Shown one piece after another: positions 1 through 7,570 of a stretch of DNA of 17,358 nt. Origin of the DNA: an uncultured Clostridia bacterium (GTDB lineage Bacteria; Bacillota; Clostridia; Oscillospirales; Ruminococcaceae); contig CAMWNQ010000017.1 of assembly GCA_947175655.1 (NCBI GenBank), positions 1 through 17,358 of the forward strand, in the 5' to 3' direction. Within the stretch, counting starts at the first letter, position 1. Each line of letters starts with the position of its first letter. The notes beneath the pieces are model-generated. The model saw nothing but the letters and a program-made list of their open reading frames with translations. It was not told the origin of the DNA and made no database searches. The translations under genes and the position numbers were made by a program.

Positions 1-275
1 ATCTGATACTTCTTGATGCTCCTACACTTTTTGAAAGTAATACAGATTCTATATGTGATATTATAATATCCGTAATTGCTGACAAAAATTCAAGAGCCAG
101 ACGTATTATTGAACGTGACAATATCACTCCTGAACAGGCAGAAAGTCGTATCAACTCACAGCATACTGAAAAGTTTTTTATTGAAAATTCAGATTATTAT
201 ATAGAAAATAATAATTCCCCTGAACACGCTTTACAATCTGCATATGAATTAGCAGATAAAATTATAAATCTATAA
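1..275 (+). CDS. coaE: Dephospho-CoA kinase, 3' part (cut by window edge)
   Basis: This is the C-terminal part of a gene whose start lies before the window; the reading frame begins at base 3 and stops with TAA at 273-275. The visible residues (about 90) begin LILLDAPTLFES and continue with RARRIIERDNIT and a RI..Q motif. This arrangement (D-P-LFE, then a basic helix, RD, A..RI..Q) matches the LID and C-terminal region of dephospho-CoA kinase, which phosphorylates dephospho-CoA in the last step of coenzyme A synthesis in the cytosol. The N-terminal P-loop that would confirm the assignment is outside the window. The gap to the next gene is 22 bases, so the two are probably co-transcribed. A related P-loop kinase is possible but less likely. 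Confidence 0.8.
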   Translation, partial: LILLDAPTLFESNTDSICDIIISVIADKNSRARRIIERDNITPEQAESRINSQHTEKFFIENSDYYIENNNSPEHALQSAYELADKIINL

Positions 276-297
276 TATTTTACGGAGGTAAAATTTT

Positions 298-1710
298 ATG
301 TCAGAAGAAAAAAAGAAATCTGAACAGCTTAAAGAAAAACTGTTTGCATCAAAGAAAAATGCAGTCTACAGAATGAACTGCGATGAATTAAAGGCTTGTG
401 ATGAATTTGCTGAGGATTATAAAAAGTTCCTTGACAACGCAAAGACTGAACGTGAAGCAGTTGAAGCCACTTTGAATATCTTAAAGGAAAAAGGCTTTAA
501 AGAATATAAAATCGGTTCAGGTCTCAAAGCCGGTGATAAAATCTATCAGAATAACAGAGGCAAAGCCATAATATGTGCAATAATCGGAAGTGAACCTATT
601 GAAACAGGTGTAAGATTATGTGCTGCCCATATTGATTCTCCACGACTTGATATGAAACAGAATCCGCTTTATGAAGATTGTGAAATGGCATTCTTTAAAA
701 CTCACTATTATGGCGGTATCAAAAAATATCAATGGACTGCTATTCCTCTTTCACTCCACGGCATTATTATAAAGTCTGACGGTTCAAAAGTAACTGTAAA
801 AATAGGTGAAGACGAAAATGACCCTGTTTTCTGCGTGAATGACCTTCTTCCACATCTTGCAACAGAACAGTCAAAAAGAACTCTCTCCGAAGGCATAAAG
901 GGTGAAGAACTTAATATCGTTATTGGTTCAAGACCTTTTAAATTTGAAGATGATGAAATAAGTGATGCAGTAAAGCTCAATATTTTAAATATCCTTTATG
1001 AAAAATATGGTATTACTGAATCTGATTTCATTTCTGCTGAACTTGAAGCCGTACCAGCATTTAAAGCAAAGGACATCGGATTTGATAGAAGTATGATTGG
1101 CTCATACGGTCACGACGACAGAGTATGTGCATATACTGCACTTAAAGCTACTGTTGATATTGATGAAATCCCAAAACATACTGTTGTAACTGTTCTTACT
1201 GACAAGGAAGAAACAGGAAGTGACGGAAATACAGGATTATGCTCATCTTATCTTAAATATTTCATTGAAGATATTGCAGAAGAATTCGGAAAATCCGGCA
1301 GAGCTGTTATGACAGCATCACAATGTCTTTCAGCTGATGTAAATGCTGCTTTTGACCCTAATTTCGCAGGAGTATACGAACGCAACAACTGTTCTTATAT
1401 AAACAAAGGCGTATGCGTTACAAAATATACAGGTGCAAGAGGTAAGTCAGGAACTTCTGATGCTTCTGCTGAATTTGTCGGAACTGTAAGAAATCTTCTT
1501 GACAGTGAAAATGTAATCTGGCAGACTGGTGAACTCGGTAAAGTTGATATGGGCGGTGGAGGAACTGTTGCTGCATATATTGCAAATCTCAATATTGATA
1601 CTATCGATGTAGGTGTTCCGGTTCTCTCAATGCACGCACCTTTTGAAGTCGTTTCAAAAATTGACACTTATATGGCTTACAGAGCTTTTTCAGTATTTAT
1701 TAAATCCTGA
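298..1710 (+). CDS. apeA: M18 family aminopeptidase (type 1)
   Basis: A 470-residue cytosolic zinc aminopeptidase of family M18, which removes N-terminal residues from peptides. The di-zinc and catalytic residues are all visible: H111 in AAHIDSP, D273 in GHDDR, the pair E304/E305 in DKEETGS, D347 in SADVN, and H446 in SMHAP. Length and the region around HYYGGIKKYQW fit the longer type-1 (ApeA) branch rather than the roughly 430-residue ApeB branch; that subtype call is from memory of the families. No signal peptide is present. The ATG at 298 follows a strong site, GGAGG at 284-288, with 9 bases between. It follows coaE on the same strand and ends just before a hairpin terminator. Family assignment is firm; the physiological peptide substrate cannot be read from the sequence. 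Confidence 0.92.
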   Translation: MSEEKKKSEQLKEKLFASKKNAVYRMNCDELKACDEFAEDYKKFLDNAKTEREAVEATLNILKEKGFKEYKIGSGLKAGDKIYQNNRGKAIICAIIGSEPIETGVRLCAAHIDSPRLDMKQNPLYEDCEMAFFKTHYYGGIKKYQWTAIPLSLHGIIIKSDGSKVTVKIGEDENDPVFCVNDLLPHLATEQSKRTLSEGIKGEELNIVIGSRPFKFEDDEISDAVKLNILNILYEKYGITESDFISAELEAVPAFKAKDIGFDRSMIGSYGHDDRVCAYTALKATVDIDEIPKHTVVTVLTDKEETGSDGNTGLCSSYLKYFIEDIAEEFGKSGRAVMTASQCLSADVNAAFDPNFAGVYERNNCSYINKGVCVTKYTGARGKSGTSDASAEFVGTVRNLLDSENVIWQTGELGKVDMGGGGTVAAYIANLNIDTIDVGVPVLSMHAPFEVVSKIDTYMAYRAFSVFIKS

Positions 1711-1723
1711 TTATAATAAAAAC

Positions 1724-1748
1724 AGGCGGAATTTTAAAAATTCCGCCT
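1724..1748. terminator. Bidirectional intrinsic terminator between apeA and yebC
   Basis: A perfect 11-bp inverted repeat (AGGCGGAATTT / AAATTCCGCCT) with a 3-base loop sits between two convergent genes. It is followed by TTTATTTTTAATT on the + strand and preceded by a run of A on the other side, so it reads as a U-tracted hairpin in both directions. It probably ends both the coaE-apeA transcript and the rplU-to-yebC transcript. Confidence 0.88.
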
Positions 1749-1758
1749 TTATTTTTAA

Positions 1759-2493
1759 TTATTCTTCTTCTGGCATTTCCCAGTTGTGATATACATTCTG
1801 AACATCATCATTATCTTCAAGATGTTCAAGAAGAAGATTCATCTTCTTAATATCCTCTTCACTTTCAAGAGTTGTATATGTTGCAGGGATTTCATCAACA
1901 TCTGCTGATATTATTTTATATCCCTTTGATGCAAGACCCTCTCTTAAAGCGTGAAGATTTTCCGGTGTGCATTCGATTTCCACAGTCTCTTCGTTTACGG
2001 ACAAATCATCTCCACCGAATTCAAAACAATCTTCCATTACTGTATCTTCATCAAGACCTGTATTTTCAAGTATTACAAAGCCTTTCTTTGAGAACATAAA
2101 TGATACGCAACCGCTTGTACCAAGATTTCCACCGAACTTGTCAAAATAATGACGTACTTCACCGGCTGTTCTGTTTTTATTGTCAGTAAGGCATTCAACT
2201 ATTACTGCAACGCCTGAAGGACCGTAACCCTCATAAATCATAGTTTCATAGTTGTTCTTGTCACCCTCACCGGCAGCCTTTTTAATAACTCTGTCTATAT
2301 TATCATTAGGAACATTGTTTGCTTTAGCTTTTGCAATCAAATCTCTTAATTTACTGTTGTTATTCGGGTCTGGCCCGCCCTCTTTTACACATACAGTAAT
2401 TTCACGTCCTATTTTCGTGAATATTTTTCCCTTTACGGCATCAGTTGCCTCTTTTTTTCTTTTAATATTATTCCATTTTGAATGACCTGACAT
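1759..2493 (-). CDS. yebC: YebC/TACO1 family regulatory protein
   Basis: A 244-residue full-length YebC/PmpR/TACO1 protein. The N-terminus MSGHSKWNNIKRKK, the GREITVCVKEGG segment and the NVPNDNIDRVIKKAAG helix are signatures of the family. Family members were first described as transcription regulators; more recent work places YebC at the ribosome, easing translation of difficult (proline-rich) stretches. Sequence alone does not decide between these roles here. The start has AGGAG at 2507-2511, inside the end of mrnC, and the gap to mrnC is 3 bases, so it is the last gene of the rplU operon. It is followed by the bidirectional terminator. Confidence 0.95.
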   Translation of the reverse strand: MSGHSKWNNIKRKKEATDAVKGKIFTKIGREITVCVKEGGPDPNNNSKLRDLIAKAKANNVPNDNIDRVIKKAAGEGDKNNYETMIYEGYGPSGVAVIVECLTDNKNRTAGEVRHYFDKFGGNLGTSGCVSFMFSKKGFVILENTGLDEDTVMEDCFEFGGDDLSVNEETVEIECTPENLHALREGLASKGYKIISADVDEIPATYTTLESEEDIKKMNLLLEHLEDNDDVQNVYHNWEMPEEE

Positions 2494-2496
2494 TTT

Positions 2497-2916
2497 TTAT
2501 TCACTCCTGTCAAAAATATTTTCAGAAAGATTTATCAATATATAATTAAAAAGCTCATAAATACGTCCATTTTCGCCCGTAAGATAAAGATATCCGAAAA
2601 GACATTCAAGAGCTGTAGCCTTTCGGTAATCAACAACATTTGAATGCTTGGGAACTGTATTCCCTGTAGCGTTTCTTCCTCTTTTAAGGATAGTTATTTC
2701 ATTCTCGCTGAGTTCAGAAATTATAGCATCATATACCTTTGACTGGAACTCCGCACATACCATCTCTATTTTCAGCGAGTGGAGTTTTGATACAGGCATA
2801 TTTGCCATTTTAAGCAGACTTTCTCTTACAAGAGTATCATATACACTGTCACCAAGAAATGCAAGTGAAAGCGGACTATACTGATTCGCTTTATGATGTG
2901 TTAATTTTTCTCTCAT
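2497..2916 (-). CDS. mrnC: Mini-ribonuclease 3 (Mini-III)
   Basis: A 139-residue RNase III-like protein lacking a double-stranded-RNA-binding domain, as expected for Mini-III, which trims the ends of 23S rRNA precursor in Gram-positive bacteria. The catalytic block LAFLGDSVYD (D23) and the second acidic site in TALECLFGYLYL (E104) are present, as are the conserved K-R-G-R-N and HSNVVDYRKATALE segments. In Bacillus the gene lies next to cysS; here it lies 8 bases downstream of obg, linking ribosome assembly GTPase and rRNA processing in one operon. No good Shine-Dalgarno site is seen before its ATG (upstream bases are AATTTATATT), so translation may depend on coupling to obg. Confidence 0.92.
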   Translation of the reverse strand: MREKLTHHKANQYSPLSLAFLGDSVYDTLVRESLLKMANMPVSKLHSLKIEMVCAEFQSKVYDAIISELSENEITILKRGRNATGNTVPKHSNVVDYRKATALECLFGYLYLTGENGRIYELFNYILINLSENIFDRSE

Positions 2917-2924
2917 AATATAAA

Positions 2925-4190
2925 TTACTTCACATAATCAAATTCAAAACCTAATATGTTTACAGTATCGCCCTCATTGATTCCCATTTCTTCGAGTTTA
3001 TCAATAATACCACTGTTTCGGAGTATCCTCTGGAAATACTGGAGAGACGAATAATCGTCCATATCAATGGTACGCATAATAGGTTCAAGCCAGTTTGCTG
3101 AAACATAATAGATATCATCTTCTATTTCAACAGAAAATTCTGTTCCTGTTTCTGGTTCAAGTTCCGGAATGAATTCAGTTTCAAATTCTTTTATAGGCGG
3201 AAGAGTATCAAGAACTTCAGCAATATATTTTATAAGTTCATCAGTGCCTTTTGTAGTTCCGGCAGATATAACAAAAAAAGGAAGATTTTTGCCTTCAATA
3301 TATTCCCTGAGAGCATTAATCTGTTCCGGAGATGCCATATCGGATTTATTTCCCACAACTATCTGTGGACATTTCATAAGGTCTTCACTGAAATTTTCAA
3401 GTTCCCTGTTGATGATGTCAAAATCTTCAGCCGGATTTCTTCCTTCAATTCCTGAAACGTCAAGAACGTGGACTATAAGACGGCATCTTTCAACGTGACG
3501 GAGAAATTCGTGACCAAGACCTGTTCCATTGCTTGCACCTTCAATAAGTCCCGGAATGTCAGCCATTACAAAGGATTTTTCAGGGCCTGTTCTTACAAGT
3601 CCGAGTACGGGAACAAGAGTTGTAAAATGATAATTCGCAATCTTGGGCTTCGCTGCACTTACTACGGAAATAAGTGTTGATTTTCCTACATTCGGAAAGC
3701 CTACAAGTCCTACGTCTGCAAGAAGTTTGAGTTCAAGTGTTACTTCAAATTCTTCACCGACAAATCCTGGTTTTGCAAATCTTGGAATCTGACGTGTTGA
3801 AGTTGCAAAATTTGCATTTCCTTTTCCACCTTTTCCGCCCCTTGCAAGAACTTTAGGTTCACTAGTGGACATATCAGCCATAATTCTTCCGGTCTGAGCA
3901 TCTCTTATAACTGTTCCCCTTGGTACTTTTATTATAAGATTTTCCGCATTTCTTCCTGTACAGTTTCTTGATGAACCGTTCTGACCGTTTTCAGCTACAT
4001 ATTTTCTTTTATATCTGAAATCGATAAGGGTTGAAAAATTATCGTCTACCTGAAATATAATATCTCCGCCACGACCACCGTCTCCACCGTCAGGGCCTCC
4101 GGAAGCAACATATTTTTCACGATGAAATGAAACCGCACCGTCTCCGCCATTTCCTGCCTTTATTCTGATTTTCGCTTTATCTACAAACAT
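2925..4190 (-). CDS. obg: Obg/CgtA GTPase
   Basis: A 421-residue Obg GTPase, which acts in 50S ribosomal subunit assembly and stress signalling. It has the three-domain form found in Gram-positive bacteria. Residues 1-158 are the glycine-rich Obg fold (GGDGGRGGDI, ARGGKGGKGN). Residues 159 to about 330 are the G domain, with P-loop GFPNVGKST (164-172), DIPGL (211-215), NKSD (281-284) and SAGT (309-312). Residues from about 345 to 421 are the OCT domain, ending NILGFEFDY. The start follows GAGGTAAAAATTTA. It follows rpmA by 60 bases that contain an attenuator-like hairpin, and is followed closely by mrnC. Confidence 0.97.
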   Translation of the reverse strand: MFVDKAKIRIKAGNGGDGAVSFHREKYVASGGPDGGDGGRGGDIIFQVDDNFSTLIDFRYKRKYVAENGQNGSSRNCTGRNAENLIIKVPRGTVIRDAQTGRIMADMSTSEPKVLARGGKGGKGNANFATSTRQIPRFAKPGFVGEEFEVTLELKLLADVGLVGFPNVGKSTLISVVSAAKPKIANYHFTTLVPVLGLVRTGPEKSFVMADIPGLIEGASNGTGLGHEFLRHVERCRLIVHVLDVSGIEGRNPAEDFDIINRELENFSEDLMKCPQIVVGNKSDMASPEQINALREYIEGKNLPFFVISAGTTKGTDELIKYIAEVLDTLPPIKEFETEFIPELEPETGTEFSVEIEDDIYYVSANWLEPIMRTIDMDDYSSLQYFQRILRNSGIIDKLEEMGINEGDTVNILGFEFDYVK

Positions 4191-4212
4191 TAAATTTTTA
4201 CCTCAAAAATTA

Positions 4213-4240
4213 AAATCCCAAGCAGACACGCTCGGGATTT
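4213..4240 (-). terminator. Attenuator-like hairpin between rpmA and obg
   Basis: Read on the - strand the RNA forms AAATCCCGAGC-gtgtct-GCTTGGGATTT, an 11-bp stem with one G-U pair and a 6-base loop, followed by TAATTTTTG. The G-U pair becomes an A-C mismatch in + strand RNA, so the structure favours the - direction, that of the operon. Because obg, mrnC and yebC follow with no clear promoter of their own, partial termination is more likely than full termination; it would lower these genes relative to rplU-prp-rpmA. Confidence 0.7.
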
Positions 4241-4250
4241 GTGATTTTAG

Positions 4251-4532
4251 TTACTGTTCTGCGTAAACAGAAACCTTCTTGCGGTCACGTCCGTAACGTT
4301 CAAATTTAACTTTTCCGCTTACTGTAGCGAAGATAGTATCATCTGAACCGATTCCAACACCAGCACCTGGATGAATGTGAGTACCACGCTGACGAACGAT
4401 GATATTGCCAGCCTTTACAAACTGACCGTCTGCTCTTTTAACTCCGAGTCTCTTTGATTCTGAATCACGACCGTTCTTAGTTGAACCAACACCCTTTTTA
4501 TGAGCAAAGAACTGCATACTAATTTTAATCAT
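4251..4532 (-). CDS. rpmA: 50S ribosomal protein bL27, with cleavable N-terminal extension
   Basis: A 93-residue bL27, a 50S protein whose N-terminal tail reaches the peptidyl-transferase centre. The sequence begins MIKISMQFFA then HKKGVGSTKNGRDS. The ten-residue extension ending QFFA is the Firmicutes form of bL27 that is cut after FFA by the protease Prp to expose the functional N-terminus; here position 6 is M where L is more usual. The ATG is preceded by GGAGG at 4541-4545 with 8 bases between; these bases also encode the last Arg-Arg of prp. The start overlaps the prp stop as ATGA, indicating translational coupling. Confidence 0.97.
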   Translation of the reverse strand: MIKISMQFFAHKKGVGSTKNGRDSESKRLGVKRADGQFVKAGNIIVRQRGTHIHPGAGVGIGSDDTIFATVSGKVKFERYGRDRKKVSVYAEQ

Positions 4533-4849
4533 AAGTTACACCTCCGGATAGTTATTTTAATTGTTTTCGGGAATTCCTCTAAAATGGATTTCAGATGAAG
4601 TCTTAGCATATTCAATATTGCCTCCGAATTTTCATCTGGATTTTTTACCCTTAATTCAAAGACATTATTTTCAGCTGAAACATCTGCATCCATACTAAAA
4701 CCATCTGTAATAAGATTAGCCGAAAGCTGCACCGCTGATGATACAGAAGCACATACTATATCACTTCCGGAATCCGCATAGCCGGAATGTCCGCTTATCT
4801 GAAAACCTGTGAAATTTCCCTCTGACTTAAAAAATTCTGCACGAATCAT
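4529..4849 (-). CDS. prp: Ribosomal-processing cysteine protease Prp
   Basis: A 106-residue Prp (YsxB family) cysteine protease. The family removes the N-terminal extension of bL27, an essential step of 50S maturation in Firmicutes. The catalytic histidine is H21 in ISGHSGYADSG and the catalytic cysteine is C33 in GSDIVCASVSSAV, at the spacing conserved in the family. It lies between rplU (3-base gap) and rpmA (4-base ATGA overlap), the standard position, and its substrate is encoded next door with the expected QFFA site. I see nothing missing or truncated. Confidence 0.95.
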   Translation of the reverse strand: MIRAEFFKSEGNFTGFQISGHSGYADSGSDIVCASVSSAVQLSANLITDGFSMDADVSAENNVFELRVKNPDENSEAILNMLRLHLKSILEEFPKTIKITIRRCNL

Positions 4850-4852
4850 AAA

Positions 4853-5164
4853 TTAAGCTTTGATAGCTTCAATTCTAACCTGTGTATAAGGCTGTCTGTG
4901 ACCCTGCTTTCTCTTTTCACCCTTCTTAGGCTTGTAAGTAAATACAGTAATCTTCTTAGCCTTGCCGTTCTTGATAACCTTTGCTTCAACTGCTGCACCT
5001 TCAACATAAGGAGTGCCTACCTTGATACCATCTTCAGTACCAACTGCAACAACATTTGCAAAAGTAACTGTTTCTTCAGCTTCAGCAGCAAGCTTTTCAA
5101 CGAAAATTACATCGCCTTCCTTAACCTGATACTGCTTTCCACCTGTTTCAATAACTGCGTACAT
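4853..5164 (-). CDS. rplU: 50S ribosomal protein bL21
   Basis: A 103-residue bL21 beginning MYAVIETGGKQYQV, the canonical start of the family, and ending near TQVRIEAIKA; bL21 is an early-assembling 50S protein that contacts 23S rRNA. A TTG six bases upstream (5168-5170) would add two residues, but it lies only 3 bases from the Shine-Dalgarno sequence AGGTG. The ATG at 5162-5164 has 9 bases between and gives the family's usual N-terminus, so I chose it. It is the first gene of the rplU-prp-rpmA-obg-mrnC-yebC operon and has a consensus promoter and a structured leader. Confidence 0.96.
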   Translation of the reverse strand: MYAVIETGGKQYQVKEGDVIFVEKLAAEAEETVTFANVVAVGTEDGIKVGTPYVEGAAVEAKVIKNGKAKKITVFTYKPKKGEKRKQGHRQPYTQVRIEAIKA

Positions 5165-5259
5165 TCTCAATGCACCTGCCTTTTCAAATAAAACTCGCTG
5201 TAACAGGCGTTACATCATAAAAATCATAACATAAACTTCAAAGCCCGTCCACATGCGGC
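5165..5259 (-). promoter_or_regulatory. Probable bL21 (rplU) mRNA leader
   Basis: About 95 bases lie between the expected transcription start and the rplU ATG. The stretch is richer in GC than the flanking AT-rich DNA and contains a perfect 6-bp hairpin, TGTAAC-gcct-GTTACA on the - strand (5199-5214). A weaker stem (GCCG with CGGGC) lies near the 5' end, and GGCAGGTGCA sits before the start. Low-GC Gram-positive rplU genes are known to carry an L21 leader thought to mediate autoregulation. I have not aligned this to the family model, so the class is inferred from position and folding. Confidence 0.55.
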
Positions 5260-5265
5260 GTAATT

Positions 5266-5294
5266 ATTATAACATCAATTCAAAAAAATGTCAA
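5266..5294 (-). promoter_or_regulatory. Consensus sigma-A promoter of the rplU operon
   Basis: On the - strand TTGACA (5289-5294) is separated by exactly 17 bases from TATAAT (5266-5271). Both hexamers match the consensus perfectly, as fits a strongly expressed ribosomal protein operon. Transcription would start near 5259. Confidence 0.9.
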
Positions 5295-5507
5295 GCATTA
5301 AAAAAACATTTTAATACAATTATATATATTTCACAGTTTTATTCAATTTATGTAAAAATAATTGTTAAAGTATACAAATTAAATTATTAAATGCAACTTT
5401 TCTGACATTTAAAAGCACTTATATTATATAAAGAGAAAAACTCCCGAAATACATAAAAACAATGGGAGAAATACAAAAGAAAGTTTTATATATTTAACCT
5501 CCTTAAT
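5295..5507. other. AT-rich intergenic stretch between rplU promoter and xylanase terminator
   Basis: This is most of the only non-coding stretch longer than 300 bases (5165-5547). It is very AT-rich and I see no coding sequence on either strand. On the - strand, TTGCAT (5391-5396) with 16 bases to TATACT (5369-5374) could be a second, weaker upstream promoter for rplU. AAGGAGG on the - strand (5498-5504) looks like a ribosome binding site but has no start codon at a usable distance. A loose hairpin at 5441-5468 is listed separately. Confidence 0.6.
5441..5468 (-). terminator. Weak second hairpin downstream of the xylanase gene
   Basis: CTCCC (5441-5445) and GGGAG (5464-5468) form a 5-bp stem with an 18-base loop, followed on the - strand by TTTTTCTC. 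It has terminator form but a short stem and a large loop, so it may be a backup terminator or chance. Confidence 0.3.
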
Positions 5508-5515
5508 AAAAAAGA

Positions 5516-5537
5516 CTGTCTGGATTTTTCCAGACAG
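5516..5537 (-). terminator. Intrinsic terminator of the xylanase gene
   Basis: A perfect 9-bp stem CTGTCTGGA / TCCAGACAG with a 4-base loop lies 10 bases after the xylanase stop. On the - strand it is followed by TCTTTTTTATT. The T tract on the opposite side means it could also stop + strand transcripts, although no + gene ends here. Confidence 0.88.
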
Positions 5538-5547
5538 CTTTTTTATT

Positions 5548-7452
5548 TTATTCGCCTACAGGAAGAGATGTTACTATCTTTGCAAGATACTGTTGAACTG
5601 CAAGTGCATCATCTGCTGTAATACCATTGCCCACTGCGTGAACATCAGCATTTTTAAGTCCTTTTTCGCCAAGTTTGTTATTTTCGTTGTCTCCTACATA
5701 AGAGGCAACTGCTACTACATCGGCCACATCAACAACACCATCATCATTAGCATCACCATATAGTACACCTTCTGACTTAGTAGGTTCTTCTGATGACACA
5801 ACAGTTGTTTCTGTTGTTGAAGCTTCAGTTGTAGGAGCTACTGTAGATGTTGTAGTGTCTGGAACATCAAGACCGTCAATGATTGAATAGAATGCCGGTT
5901 TAGCTGTATAATCTTCATTGAAGAGGAGCGGTGATTTTGAAGCTCTCCAGCTCTTGTCATCAGTTGTTCCCCAGAATACAACGGCTGAAATACTATCCTT
6001 ATATTCCATAATTGCATCCATTATGTCACTGTAATACTTAGCCTGTGTCTCAAATCCTGCCTCTGATTTATCTGATGTTGTTGCATCAAGTTCAGTTACC
6101 TGAATGTCAAGACCTGTTTCTGCAAATTTTGCAAGAGCTTTTTTGTATGCTGAAACTCCAGGGAAATTTACATCAAGATGTGACTGCATACCGATACCAT
6201 CAATAAGACCTTTTTCTTTAAGTCTGTTTGCCATTGCAACAATAGCATCGGTTTTCTGTGGCATATATTCGTTAAAGTCGTTGTAATAGAGCTTGCAACC
6301 TTCCGGAGCATATTTTCTTGCATATTCAAATGCATAATCTACAAAAGAGTTATCACCGAAAATCTTGACCCAAGCTGAATTATTTGAACCGCTTGAACCT
6401 TGTTCACCTGGTTGACGTGGGTTTCCGTCATCAAGCCATATTTCATTTACAACATCCCAAGCATAAAAATCAACGTCCGAATATTCCTTTTCGATAGCTT
6501 CAAAAACATTCTTGATGTAGTTTTCCATACGTACAAGCATTGCATCTTTGCTTAACCATTCACCGTCGTCAGCATAGTTTTCCTTAAAAAACCAGTCCGG
6601 AGTCTGGCTGTGCCATACAAGAACGTGACCTCTTACAGGAATTTTATTGTCACGGCAATAGTTGAGAATGGATTTTGCACTTGCAAGGTTTACCTGCGGA
6701 TTGTCATTTCCGGCAGCTATAGATGCATTTCTGTCAAGTATTGCATCAGGCTTTAATTCATTTCCGAGAGTTATACTATTAAAGTGCTTATCTATAAGGT
6801 CTTTTGTTGACTGTGGTGCAAGCTCTGATGTTGTAACGGCTGTACCGATTTTAAAATATGGTGAATATAATTCTTTTAATGAAGGTATATCACTTTCAAT
6901 CTGGTGTACAGGAGCTACTAAAAGTGCAAAATCATCTACATAGATATCTGCTTTATCATTGCATTCAAAGTAAACATATACATTTTTAACATCTTCTGAA
7001 AAACTTAATTTTGTTTCAGGAATTTCAACCCATTCTCCCTGACTTACTACAGATTTTAAATTTGTATAGTGTCTTTCACCAGCAGTATCAGTATATTCCA
7101 TACTAAGATTAATCTGATTGTACCATTCTGTTCTTACCCAAGCACTTACTGTATATTCTACACCTGCTTTGCACTTATTATCAAGTAAAAACTGCGGACC
7201 GTTCCAATTTTTTTCTCTTCCGCTGACACGCATTGAACTTGTACCACTATGAGCAGAATTTGTTACGATTTCAATTTTTTCAACTCCACCTCTGCCAGTA
7301 AATTCTGAAACGTCTTTGCCATCTTCAAAATCGCTGACAAATACTGTGCGGTCTACAGGAACATCAACTGCGTATACAGATGGAAGCATTGAACAGAGCA
7401 TAGCTGTTCCAAGAACTCCGCAGAATACCTTTTTAAGTTTATTTTTCTTCAT
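5548..7452 (-). CDS. Secreted CBM22-GH10 endo-xylanase with dockerin
   Basis: A 634-residue secreted endo-1,4-beta-xylanase. Residues 1-28 are a signal peptide (MKKNKLKK, hydrophobic core, VYA then VDV). Residues 35-180 resemble a CBM22 xylan-binding module. Residues 190-527 are the GH10 catalytic domain, with HVLVWHSQTPDWF, the acid/base E337 in WDVVNE, and the nucleophile E454 in QVTELDATT. Residues 530-563 are a Thr/Ser/Glu linker. Residues 564-630 are a dockerin: loop one is GDANDDGVVDVADV (D567, N569, D571, D575, D578), while loop two, ADVHAVGNGITADDA, has the irregular spacing seen in R. flavefaciens dockerins. The enzyme should therefore dock onto a cohesin rather than diffuse freely. 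It has its own promoter and terminator and sits downstream of a cohesin lipoprotein gene. The ATG follows AGAGAGGA. Catalytic domain and dockerin are certain; CBM22 is likely. Confidence 0.96.
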   Translation of the reverse strand: MKKNKLKKVFCGVLGTAMLCSMLPSVYAVDVPVDRTVFVSDFEDGKDVSEFTGRGGVEKIEIVTNSAHSGTSSMRVSGREKNWNGPQFLLDNKCKAGVEYTVSAWVRTEWYNQINLSMEYTDTAGERHYTNLKSVVSQGEWVEIPETKLSFSEDVKNVYVYFECNDKADIYVDDFALLVAPVHQIESDIPSLKELYSPYFKIGTAVTTSELAPQSTKDLIDKHFNSITLGNELKPDAILDRNASIAAGNDNPQVNLASAKSILNYCRDNKIPVRGHVLVWHSQTPDWFFKENYADDGEWLSKDAMLVRMENYIKNVFEAIEKEYSDVDFYAWDVVNEIWLDDGNPRQPGEQGSSGSNNSAWVKIFGDNSFVDYAFEYARKYAPEGCKLYYNDFNEYMPQKTDAIVAMANRLKEKGLIDGIGMQSHLDVNFPGVSAYKKALAKFAETGLDIQVTELDATTSDKSEAGFETQAKYYSDIMDAIMEYKDSISAVVFWGTTDDKSWRASKSPLLFNEDYTAKPAFYSIIDGLDVPDTTTSTVAPTTEASTTETTVVSSEEPTKSEGVLYGDANDDGVVDVADVVAVASYVGDNENNKLGEKGLKNADVHAVGNGITADDALAVQQYLAKIVTSLPVGE

Positions 7453-7494
7453 ACTTACAATCCTCTCTTATTAATTTTATATTTTATTATTTTT

Positions 7495-7523
7495 ATAATA
7501 TCATAATTATCAACTGTTGTCAA
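7495..7523 (-). promoter_or_regulatory. Sigma-A promoter of the xylanase gene
   Basis: On the - strand TTGACA (7518-7523) is followed after exactly 17 bases by TATTAT (7495-7500), one base off the -10 consensus. It lies in the 118-base gap between the cohesin lipoprotein and the xylanase, giving an untranslated leader of about 35-40 bases. I see no clear operator or hairpin in the gap. Confidence 0.8.
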
Positions 7524-7570
7524 TATTAATTGTGAATTTTTTATAAATATTTGCTTATAATTAAAAAATA

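Noticed and set aside
5165..5170. TTG start for rplU
   Set aside because: It is too close to the Shine-Dalgarno sequence, and the ATG at 5164 gives the conserved MYAVIETGGKQY start.
5496..5504. AACCTCCTT on the + strand, resembling the anti-Shine-Dalgarno end of 16S rRNA
   Set aside because: Only the short core matches; there is no flanking rRNA sequence, so it is simply the complement of an AAGGAGG motif.
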